Assembly: GCF_015207875.1 (NCBI RefSeq) | Contig: NZ_JADEVZ010000003.1 | Span: 1 to 64,000 of the forward strand | Direction: 5' to 3' | Length of the DNA: 64,000 bases | DNA from: Dolichospermum sp. LEGE 00240 | GTDB lineage: Bacteria; Cyanobacteriota; Cyanobacteriia; Cyanobacteriales; Nostocaceae | In this document: in pieces, positions 8,184 to 14,836 of the stretch | How the letters are laid out: each line of letters begins with the position of its first letter | Numbering within the stretch: position 1 is the stretch's first letter | The notes under the pieces: generated by a model | What the model saw: only the letters and a program-made list of their open reading frames with translations | Database searches by the model: none | Told to the model about the DNA's origin: nothing | Position numbers and translations under genes: made by a program

Positions 8184-10160
8184 TTAATAAGGAGTAGACC
8201 AAGAACGGACTTCGCCCAAAGTAACAGGAATAATATCACTCACATCAATTGTAAACCGGAATAGCTTCTTCGCCCGACGACTATTTTCAGGGTCAAAGAA
8301 CTTCAATTTTACATCCCAACAATCGCTATCTAAACGACAGAAAGGACTTTTCTCTACAGTAATACTATCCAACTCCATACCTGTAGCCACAGCTTCCGCA
8401 AAGGTAGAAGCCGCTTGAAAAGCATTCGTAGAGGCAAAATTCAACGCCCTATCTTGGGAAGTTGTGCCTAAATTCCGTAAATCATAATAAATACGGCTGA
8501 GGAAACTACCCAAAGTCCGACGAATAGACTCTTCTTGGGCTTCTGAAGCCTGTGCTTGCACTGTCTCAATAGCAGCCTGAACTAAAGTATTCACTTTCCA
8601 GCCATACAGTCCGCGAGTGTTGGGAACTTCAATTACTGGCACAACCTGACCAGAAAATAGTTTCACACTGCGTCCCGATAAAATACCGGGAATACTGACT
8701 CTCTCTACATAATTCTCGCTGTCTTCTGCTTGAATTTGTCCCGATAATAATTGTTGTAAAATAGCATAGACATCTCTGGCAAAAGCACCACCTGGTTCTA
8801 TTGCATAGATAGGAGTTAATTCTAAATTTAAAGTCCAAATTAAAGATTTAGCTTCCGAAAGATTATCTCCTAAATAATCTACCATCTGCCGCGCATCATA
8901 GGGATTAGCGGGAATTGCTGTTCCGTCTATGGCTACCCCTGGCATTAATTGTTTAAAAGAGTCTCTTCTGGCTTCTGAACCAAAATCATAACCCAGTGTA
9001 CCTAAAGCATACACTAAGTTAACTTCAGCGAGGTCGCTGGGTGCTTGACTAGCAGTAATGTAATTAGATGTACGATTTGACATGATAGTAGATTGAGAAT
9101 TGGATGAATTTGTTAAAGGTGCGGAAGTTGTCACAGCAGGAACTACTGGGAAAAATTCAGGGGGTATAAATTCTTCCGGGTTGGGTTCTGGTTCAGCACT
9201 ATTTGTAATCTCTGCACAACCGCAACCAGCAGCTTCAATACTGTCAACAGTTTCTACTGTATCTAATTCTTCGGACATTGTTCCTCCTGTAAAATATGCC
9301 AATGCACCAGAAATATTTAATTTACCTAATAAACAGCGACTAATATCGTCTGTATCCTTATCTGTGCAAGGTATAGCAGTTTCTAATAAAACCGCTCTCA
9401 CCTTAGCGGGGTCGGGTGTTTCACCACGCTGAACTTGCAGACTTAGGAGTAAAGCAGCGACACCGGAAACAATGGGAGTAGCAAAGCTAGTACCACTGAG
9501 TTTTTGTGTCCCTCCCCCCGGTTTTGCCCCTAAAATGTGTTCTCCCGGTGCAAGAATGCCTTGGTTTTGATATTTTTCCCCCCAGTTACTAAAGTCTATG
9601 GGTTTACCTTGGTCATTCATTGCCCCTACTGCTAATACGGTGGGTAAAGAGGCGGGAACGTGCAAACATTCGCAACCATCGTTACCAGCAGCAGCCACAA
9701 TTAAAACATTGTGATCTTTACATAGTTGCACAGCCCTATCTAACCAGCCTTCTGCTTCACCATTATCGGTGAGTTGTCCAGCACTGACATTGATAATATG
9801 CGCTCCAGCATTAACGGCTTGTTCTATGGCGCGAGCTAAATCTAGTTGAGAAAGTTTCCTATTATTATCACCAAAAATAGGGACGATTAACCCTCGACAT
9901 TGGGGAGCAATTCCCCGTAATTCTGAGGAATTATGTTGACCAAATATGATGCTTGCTACATGAGTTCCATGTCCAGACATAGATCCATTAGCTGTCGCTT
10001 CTCCCTGAATAAGTGTTGGCAATCTTGTTAAATTTGCTGCATTAAAGCAATTATGAGATTGATCAACCAATCCGTCGAGTATAGCTACACATATTTGTGA
10101 ATCACCCTGTGTCAAGTTCCATAATTCCTGTATTTCCGTTTTAATTGAGGATTTTGGCAT
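8184..10160 (-). CDS. PatA/PatG-family cyanobactin protease, PatA (leader-cleaving) type
   Basis: A 658-residue subtilisin-family protein. The S8 triad is Asp29 (AILDG), His64 (GHGTHVAS) and Ser225 (GTSFATP), with oxyanion Asn160 (AAGND). A linker rich in Glu/Pro/Ser with a GCGC motif follows (about 290-370). The C-terminal 270 residues (LVYALGTLGYDFGSEARRD to the end) form the domain of unknown function shared by PatA and PatG. The Asp-His spacing is only 35 residues, so it lacks the insertion seen in the second protease at 14837. That favours the protease that cuts the leader off the precursor. There is no signal peptide, so it is cytoplasmic. The precursor genes lie upstream in divergent orientation. 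It probably forms an operon with the PatB-like and LamG genes, although an element at 8020-8126 lies in between. Confidence 0.85.
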   Translation of the reverse strand: MPKSSIKTEIQELWNLTQGDSQICVAILDGLVDQSHNCFNAANLTRLPTLIQGEATANGSMSGHGTHVASIIFGQHNSSELRGIAPQCRGLIVPIFGDNNRKLSQLDLARAIEQAVNAGAHIINVSAGQLTDNGEAEGWLDRAVQLCKDHNVLIVAAAGNDGCECLHVPASLPTVLAVGAMNDQGKPIDFSNWGEKYQNQGILAPGEHILGAKPGGGTQKLSGTSFATPIVSGVAALLLSLQVQRGETPDPAKVRAVLLETAIPCTDKDTDDISRCLLGKLNISGALAYFTGGTMSEELDTVETVDSIEAAGCGCAEITNSAEPEPNPEEFIPPEFFPVVPAVTTSAPLTNSSNSQSTIMSNRTSNYITASQAPSDLAEVNLVYALGTLGYDFGSEARRDSFKQLMPGVAIDGTAIPANPYDARQMVDYLGDNLSEAKSLIWTLNLELTPIYAIEPGGAFARDVYAILQQLLSGQIQAEDSENYVERVSIPGILSGRSVKLFSGQVVPVIEVPNTRGLYGWKVNTLVQAAIETVQAQASEAQEESIRRTLGSFLSRIYYDLRNLGTTSQDRALNFASTNAFQAASTFAEAVATGMELDSITVEKSPFCRLDSDCWDVKLKFFDPENSRRAKKLFRFTIDVSDIIPVTLGEVRSWSTPY

Positions 10161-10851
10161 TTAATTTGTTAATTATTTGCTTAAATAACTTTTTTCGCCA
10201 TAAACATCTATTTTATGGCATTTTTATTACGATTGTGCTTCTAGAACACAAAAGTAATTGTTATATTATTCGGCTGAAATGTCAACTCAATTTACATATT
10301 TTAACGGATATAATTTTTTCTTATGTCAAAAAATTATTAATAAGGTCTTGCGTTGAATCATAATTGGCTGTACTATCAGAATCAGGGTAGCTTCACTTAG
10401 CCTACTGATTAGTAATTGCACTTTTCATCATCTCATGGTAAGTAGTTGCATTGATTATTCTGAAAAATTCACATTAGTTAATACTAAAACTCTACCTCTC
10501 CCTAACCCTCTCCTAAGAGGAGAGGGAACAGGAAGTAAAGAGTTTAAAGCCTCTCTCCTTGTAGGAGAAAGGTTTGGAGAGAGGTTTTATATAAAGCTTT
10601 CTCATCAAGATATGTGGTAATTTTAGAGCGATCGCTTTTATGAGGATATGCGGTAATTGTAGGTCGCTCTTATCAAGATATGTGGTAATTTTAGAGCGAT
10701 CGCTTTGACACTTTCCACACTATCACCTAAAAAAGCTTCTGGTGAATCACAACTCGTTAAATTACCCTTCAACACCAATTTAACGCCTTCACCAAACCAG
10801 TCTTCTTCATAAGGAAGAAGTAAAACGAACAAACAAAAAGGAAAACACACC
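10161..10851. promoter_or_regulatory. Divergent region between the PatA-type protease and the first precursor gene
   Basis: A 691-bp non-coding stretch. It has an AT-rich part near the protease, then a dispersed CCTAACCCTCTCC / GGAGAGGG hairpin repeat (about 10488-10590), then two copies of a 68-bp HIP1-containing repeat (GAGCGATCGC at 10626 and 10694). Next comes about 150 bp (10704-10851) that is nearly identical to the leader of the second precursor (11379-11526). The conserved leader presumably holds the precursor promoter and ends with AAAAAGGA as ribosome binding site. Confidence 0.55.
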
Positions 10852-10995
10852 ATGACTAAGAAGAACATCCGCCCCCAACAAGTTGCCCCCGTAGAACGCG
10901 AAACCATCTCTACTGCCAAGGATCAAAGCGGTCAGGTTACAGCCCAGAATCGCCCGGGTCATAGGATTCCTTTTGCGGGCGACGACGCGGAGTAA
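10852..10995 (+). CDS. Cyanobactin (anacyclamide-type) precursor peptide 1
   Basis: 47 codons. The leader is MTKKNIRPQQVAPVERETIS followed by a TAKDQSGQV segment ending AQ. Then comes a short variable core (NRPGHRIP, 8 residues, if the follower starts at Phe) and the follower FAGDDAE. This leader/core/follower layout, the core ending in Pro and the AGDDAE end match anacyclamide precursors of Anabaena. Products of that class are head-to-tail cyclised without heterocycles; the core has no Cys, and no heterocyclase gene is seen here. AAGGA lies 10 bases before the ATG. It is too short for normal gene calling. A second precursor with another core lies 530 bases on. Confidence 0.88.
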   Translation: MTKKNIRPQQVAPVERETISTAKDQSGQVTAQNRPGHRIPFAGDDAE

Positions 10996-11526
10996 GTCAC
11001 CCCATTTTACCACTCACCTCAAAAAATATCAAAAGTCTGTTTCTGTATCCCTTGGCGCACGGTTCGCCTCGATGAATTGACGTACAACCTCTGTCAGTTC
11101 AGGGGTTTCCGATACCTGGCACGGGGGAGGTGAGAAACGGCAGCGATCGCTCTTATGAGTGGTAGTTTTAGAGCGATCGCTTTTATGAGGATATGCGGTA
11201 ATTGTAGGTCGCTCTTATGAGTGGTAGTTTTAGAGCGATCGCTTTTATGAGGATATGCGGTAATTGTAGGTCGCTCTTATCAAGATATGTGGTAGTTTTA
11301 GAGCGATCGCTTTTATGAGGATACGCGGTAATTATAGGTCGCTCTCATCAAGATATGTGGTAATTTTAGAGCGATCGCTTTGACACTTTCCACACTATCA
11401 CCTAAAAAAGCTTCTGGTGAATCACAACTCGTTAAATTACCCTTCAACACCAATTTAACGCCTTCACCAAACCAGTCTTCTTCATCAGGAAGAAGTTAAA
11501 CGAACAAACAAAAAGGAAAACACACC
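10996..11526. repeat. Repeat array and duplicated leader between the two precursor genes
   Basis: About 11027-11131 is a copy of the 3' end of the Y1 transposase gene (antisense codons for PPPCQVSETPE... to ...RDTETDF). Then, from about 11140 to 11378, come four direct units of 62-68 bp, each with a HIP1 site (GAGCGATCGC at 11171, 11233, 11301, 11369) and the text CGGTAATTGTAGGTCGCTCTTAT. From 11379 to 11526 is the second copy of the precursor leader. The whole block looks like a tandem duplication. Confidence 0.75.
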
Positions 11527-11682
11527 ATGACTAAGAAAAACATCCGCCCCCAACAAGTTGCTCCCGTAGAACGCGAAATCATCTCCACTGCCAAGGATCA
11601 AAGCGGTCAAGTGGAAGCCCAGAGCTTACAGGTAGTGATATATGGTGGTTACATTCCTTTTGCGGGCGACGACGCAGAGTAA
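11527..11682 (+). CDS. Cyanobactin (anacyclamide-type) precursor peptide 2
   Basis: 51 codons. The leader is almost identical to that of precursor 1 (MTKKNIRPQQVAPVEREIIS), followed by the same TAKDQSGQV segment ending EAQ. The variable core is SLQVVIYGGYIP (12 residues) and the follower FAGDDAE is identical. Only the core and a few leader codons differ, which is the classic pattern of core diversification in cyanobactins. The core is hydrophobic with a terminal Pro, the residue PatG-type macrocyclases prefer just before the follower. The upstream DNA duplicates that of precursor 1, so both are probably expressed from equivalent promoters. The product is inferred; only the gene is visible. 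Confidence 0.88.
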   Translation: MTKKNIRPQQVAPVEREIISTAKDQSGQVEAQSLQVVIYGGYIPFAGDDAE

Positions 11683-11715
11683 GTCACCTCATTCTACCAC
11701 TCACCTCAAAAAAGG

Positions 11716-12477
11716 TCAAAAGTCTATTTCTACATCCCTTGGCGCACGGTTCGCAGCGATGAATTGACGGACAACCTCTGTCACTTCGGGGGTTTCGGAT
11801 ACCTGGCACGGGGGAGGTGGAACGGACTGAGATTTTTTAGGGTTAGTGGTTGAACCCTGATTTGTGAGATGAACCCCAGCCAACAGCTTACTACCCCAGT
11901 AGCATCTGGTCGGGGTCTTCTCCTTGGGTTTATACTTTTGGCAGAAGCCTTTATACTTTCTGGCACATTCTTCTAAGCTGTTTCCTAGCCGCAGAAAAGC
12001 CGGATGCCATTGAGTTAAACAATCATCGGTTAAGCGTTCATAACTGCCATAATTGCTGAAGTCATAGAAAAAACTCTGGCGCATTTTGGCAGCTTTAGGA
12101 TTAGCGTGAATGTAGCGTAAAGTATTTAATGCTCTTTCTTTGTCTGAAGAAGGAAACCCATCACAGTAATATCGTTTCTCCCAAAAGTGTCCCGTTCTTC
12201 TTAACATCCGATTGAAACACATCGCCGTGTACCAATTCAGGAAGTGCATAATTTTGGGTAACTCTTCTGGCTGTTTAGGTGCAATCAAATAATGAACATG
12301 ATTTGACATAATGCACAAAGCATAAAGCTGGAAATTGTATTTATCCAAAGCCTTTTTTATCGCATAAAGAAACACTTCCCGACATTCACGCCGTGATAGC
12401 TTAAATTCACGGTTATTGCAACGGATGGTAATGTGGTAAGAATATCCAGACTTTAAATTTCGAGATTTTCTAGGCAT
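11716..12477 (-). CDS. REP-associated tyrosine (Y1/IS200-like) transposase
   Basis: 253 residues from the ATG at 12477; an upstream in-frame extension to 12552 is less likely because the family starts at MPRKSR. Motifs: YHITIRCNNREF at the start, the HUH pair as MSNHVHYLI, and a Y1 region around NTLRYIHANPKAAKM. This single-tyrosine transposase class is often found with small hairpin repeats that it may mobilise. It lies convergent to precursor 2, 33 bases from its stop. The last 35 codons of its gene are duplicated after precursor 1, so the transposase end took part in the duplication of the precursor unit. Confidence 0.88.
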   Translation of the reverse strand: MPRKSRNLKSGYSYHITIRCNNREFKLSRRECREVFLYAIKKALDKYNFQLYALCIMSNHVHYLIAPKQPEELPKIMHFLNWYTAMCFNRMLRRTGHFWEKRYYCDGFPSSDKERALNTLRYIHANPKAAKMRQSFFYDFSNYGSYERLTDDCLTQWHPAFLRLGNSLEECARKYKGFCQKYKPKEKTPTRCYWGSKLLAGVHLTNQGSTTNPKKSQSVPPPPCQVSETPEVTEVVRQFIAANRAPRDVEIDF

Positions 12478-12510
12478 ATCTTTTAACAACAATATAAAAA
12501 CCAGCCGTTT

Positions 12511-12777
12511 ATGATAGCTAATGTAACCCAAAAAGACAGATTTCAAGAACAAAAACTACAGTTTATTCGCAATCCTAATCCAGTTCTCTATTATAATCTT
12601 AAAAATAAGCAAGATTTAGCTAATTATTTCAAACTCAACGATGCAGCCCAACGAGTTCACAGTTTTTATCAAAATCAGGATATTTTACCTAATATGTGGG
12701 TAGGTACTGTCCAAAAAGAGTTAGAAAAAACAAGAATCGAAAATGTTAGACTTTACTATTATAAATCCTTCAACTAA
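12511..12777 (+). CDS. Hypothetical protein, 88 residues, possibly a truncated 3' remnant
   Basis: An open frame beginning 33 bases from the transposase start in divergent orientation. The composition is that of a soluble globular protein (LYYNLKNKQDLANYF, NMWVGTVQKELEK), with a basic, aromatic end. I do not recognise the family. The Met is close to the mobile-element boundary, so this may be the tail of a larger gene cut by the transposase insertion rather than a complete gene. Confidence 0.4.
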   Translation: MIANVTQKDRFQEQKLQFIRNPNPVLYYNLKNKQDLANYFKLNDAAQRVHSFYQNQDILPNMWVGTVQKELEKTRIENVRLYYYKSFN

Positions 12778-12925
12778 TCTCTCAGCAATTGGCAACCCAA
12801 CAAAATCAAATCACAAAATCACCAAAATGTTGGGTAACATCCGTCAACCCAACCTACAGAATTTAAAAGATATAATAGAAAGTATCAAAGAACTTGAACA
12901 ATTAGAAAAAGGAGATGAACTATGA
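12743..12925 (+). CDS. Short hypothetical ORF containing repeat DNA, upstream partner of hicB-like gene
   Basis: 60 codons. The first 36 are largely encoded by a dispersed TTGGGTAACATCCGTCAACCCAACC repeat and are not protein-like. The last part (NLKDIIESIKELEQLEKGDEL) looks like a real amphipathic end and overlaps the next start by ATGA. It is probably the residual 3' end of a gene formerly in operon with the HicB-like gene, now joined to repeat sequence. Confidence 0.3.
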   Translation: MLDFTIINPSTNLSAIGNPTKSNHKITKMLGNIRQPNLQNLKDIIESIKELEQLEKGDEL

Positions 12926-13131
12926 AATATAGTATTTTAATTCAATGGTCCCAAGAAGATCAAGCTTATATTGCTTTTTTACCTGAGTGGGGAAAATATG
13001 CTAAAACCCACGGAGAAAGCTATGAAGAAGCTCTAGAAAATGCTAAGGAAGTGTTAGAAGATTTGCTGTATGGCTATAATCAAATCGGTAAGCCTATACC
13101 CCAACCCCAAATATTACAAAATATAGCTTAA
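12922..13131 (+). CDS. HicB-like antitoxin-family protein
   Basis: A 69-residue protein of the HicB type: YSILIQWSQEDQAYIAFLPEW at the start, a central gap, then the helix YEEALENAKEVLEDLLYGY. The fold is a partial RNase-H-like domain that binds HicA mRNA interferase in HicAB pairs. The ribosome binding site AAAGGAG is well placed 8 bases before the ATG. No HicA-like partner (about 60-80 residues with a dsRNA-binding fold) is seen next to it, so this is either an orphan antitoxin or a solitary HicB. Confidence 0.75.
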   Translation: MKYSILIQWSQEDQAYIAFLPEWGKYAKTHGESYEEALENAKEVLEDLLYGYNQIGKPIPQPQILQNIA

Positions 13132-13384
13132 AAAAGACATAATCTGACAATAATGATATCTATAGGTTAGATGTAGGTTGGGTTAAGCGACAGCGCAACC
13201 CAACAACATTAAATCACAAAATCACCAAAATGTTGGGTAACATCCGTCAACCCAACCTACAGAATTTAAATGACATCCTGTAAATCCTGAAATCCTGAAC
13301 ATCCTGATTCAGACAAAAAAATAACAAAGAAATTCATCCCAAACATCATCTAAACTAGAATTGTAATCAACCATCGTATTTTCT
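13132..13384. repeat. Intergenic repeats between the HicB-like and antitoxin-like genes
   Basis: It holds two dispersed families: the GTTGGGTTAAGCGACAGCGC/AACCCAAC hairpin with its TTGGGTAACATCCGTCAACCCAACC companion (about 13165-13262), and the GGATATCCAGGAT / ATCCTGTAAATCCTG family (13270-13315). Confidence 0.65.
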
Positions 13385-13780
13385 ATGACAATTCCCATAA
13401 CTATTAACTTACCCGAAAGTTTAGCTGCTTCTATCCAGCGTCTTGGAGAAGCAACAGCGCGAGAGATATCAGACGTTTTACTTGACACCCTAGAAATAGT
13501 ATTACCTACCTTAGATAATCTCTCAGAAATGAGCATTAATTCAAGCATTCCTGATATTTCCGATGAGGAAGTTCTAGAATTAGCTAATTTAAAAATGGAT
13601 GTAGTGCAAAATCAACGCTTGGGAGAACTACAAGCTAAAGGAAAAAATACCGGTTTAACAGCAGGAGAACGTTATGAATTATTAATTTTAATGTCCCTTT
13701 ATCAAATGGGACAATTAAGAAAATCTGAAGGTTTAGCCGAAGCTGTCAAACGGGGAATAAAAACTCCTTTATCGCCATGA
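13385..13780 (+). CDS. Antitoxin-like hypothetical protein upstream of a truncated HNH gene
   Basis: 131 residues. The N-terminus (ITINLPESLAASIQRLGEA) resembles the beta strand-helix start of ribbon-helix-helix-like regulators. The middle is acidic and the C-terminus is helical (ERYELLILMSLYQMGQLRKSEGL). In cyanobacteria such genes often precede an HNH nuclease gene. Here the stop codon overlaps the next ATG (ATGA at 13777-13780), indicating translational coupling, but the following gene is cut after 15 codons. Function unproven. Confidence 0.55.
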   Translation: MTIPITINLPESLAASIQRLGEATAREISDVLLDTLEIVLPTLDNLSEMSINSSIPDISDEEVLELANLKMDVVQNQRLGELQAKGKNTGLTAGERYELLILMSLYQMGQLRKSEGLAEAVKRGIKTPLSP

Positions 13781-13872
13781 GTTCTCTATCTGAAACCATA
13801 CGCCAAAAAGTGTCTGAATCAGGATATCCAGGATTAAAGGATGAACAGGATGAATACAGTAGATGTAGTTAA
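13777..13872 (+). pseudogene. Truncated 5' end of a coupled (HNH-type?) gene
   Basis: It begins MSSLSETIRQKVSES and then runs straight into the dispersed repeat TGAATCAGGATATCCAGGAT, ending at a TAA after 31 codons. The first 15 residues look like the N-terminal helix of HNH endonucleases that follow this type of upstream gene. The catalytic region is absent. It is a deletion or repeat-mediated truncation. Confidence 0.45.
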
Positions 13873-14028
13873 GCGACAGCGCAACCCAACAAAATTAAAT
13901 CACAAAATCACCGAAATGTTGGGTAACATCCTGTAAATCCTGAAATCCTGGATATTATCTCGACTTCGCTCGATAACCACCTGATTCTGACAAAGAAAAT
14001 TATTAATATAACATCAAAAGCGTGAAAA
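13873..14028. repeat. Dispersed repeats after the truncated gene
   Basis: Another copy of AAGCGACAGCGCAACCCAAC...TGTTGGGTAACATCC, followed directly by ATCCTGTAAATCCTGAAATCCTGG, the second family. The same pair occurs at 13165-13315. Confidence 0.6.
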
Positions 14029-14364
14029 TCAACCAACAGCAAAATCTGTATATTGTCTCACTAAAGGTTCATGAAATGCTAAAATAATATCTGATTTTGG
14101 CACTCCTAATTTAACTAACTCATCTGCTATACCAATTTCAGTTCCATCATGTTGTATCCAAATTTTCTGATCTTTAATATCCAAATGCAAAACACAACCG
14201 TAAGTACGCCTTCTGTTTTTCCACCCAACATACACCAATTGATAATGGTCATGAACCAAATCAGAAATAAATTGTTTTTCAATTTCAGAATTTGCCGAAC
14301 TTGGTTGAGCATATTCCGTTAACAATTGTTGGATATAACCGCGATATTGTTCTAATTTATCCAT
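14029..14364 (-). CDS. xisI: XisI-like protein (element excision controlling factor)
   Basis: 111 residues matching the XisI family end to end: N-terminal helix LEQYRGYIQQLLTEYA, central YVGWKNRRRTYGCVLHLDIKDQKIWIQHDGTE, and the C-terminal FHEPLVRQYTDFAVG. In Anabaena, XisH and XisI are needed with the recombinase XisF for excision of the fdxN element. Most genomic copies are orphan pairs of unclear role, and no xisF-like recombinase is in this window. It overlaps xisH by 13 bases on the same strand. Confidence 0.88.
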   Translation of the reverse strand: MDKLEQYRGYIQQLLTEYAQPSSANSEIEKQFISDLVHDHYQLVYVGWKNRRRTYGCVLHLDIKDQKIWIQHDGTEIGIADELVKLGVPKSDIILAFHEPLVRQYTDFAVG

Positions 14365-14768
14365 GTTACAATCACCTCATTTACTGGATCATAAACGATA
14401 ATTTTCAGTTGAGAACGTTGCAGCACCATTTGAATGAATGGTAAAGTAAAAAAACTTCGATAAGTACCTAAAGGAACAGCCAAATACAAAATTCTTTCTG
14501 GTTCTTTTGCTTCAAGAGCAATCTGATAATTGAAACATTGGCCAACTGCTGTATGAAATTGAGAAATATTGGATGATCCTACAAAACTCTTAATCTCAAC
14601 TGCTATCTTATTTTCCTCTCTCTCGGCTGCCAAAATCTGATCTGCACCCAAATCAATGTACATTTCAACACCACCGATTTCAATTTCAAGAGGATCATCT
14701 GTAATCACCCAACCTTCTTTTTCTAACCCTATCCTAACAGCATCATGAAAAATATCTTTAGCTGGCAT
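14352..14768 (-). CDS. xisH: XisH-like protein (PD-(D/E)XK fold)
   Basis: 138 residues. The nuclease-like pattern is DLGADQILAAERE followed by KIAVEIKSF, with VGQCFNYQIAL later, all typical of XisH. It is the first gene of the pair and overlaps xisI, so the two are translated together. Known role: with XisI it assists excision of the fdxN element in heterocysts. Pairs like this are abundant in cyanobacterial genomes and may behave as a mobile two-gene unit. Confidence 0.88.
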   Translation of the reverse strand: MPAKDIFHDAVRIGLEKEGWVITDDPLEIEIGGVEMYIDLGADQILAAEREENKIAVEIKSFVGSSNISQFHTAVGQCFNYQIALEAKEPERILYLAVPLGTYRSFFTLPFIQMVLQRSQLKIIVYDPVNEVIVTWIN

Positions 14769-14836
14769 TAACTTTATAAAAAATTAGACTTTTCACCCAC
14801 AATTATAACATCAATTACAACAACACAATCAAAACC

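Noticed and set aside
9100-9432. Plus-strand frame of 110 codons inside the PatA-type protease
   Set aside because: It is antisense to a well-conserved domain protein, with a low-complexity Ser/Gly composition.
10638-11013. Two minus-strand frames over the first precursor gene
   Set aside because: They are antisense to the precursor peptide and its repeat leader; the plus-strand reading has leader, core and follower conserved with the second copy.
11140-11378. Direct repeats that at first resemble a CRISPR array
   Set aside because: Units are 62-68 bp and share almost all of their sequence, including the parts that would be spacers; no cas genes. They are tandem repeats with HIP1 sites.
12478-12552. 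N-terminal extension of the Y1 transposase
   Set aside because: The 25 extra residues are hydrophobic and unlike family members, which start at MPRKSR; the internal ATG was chosen.
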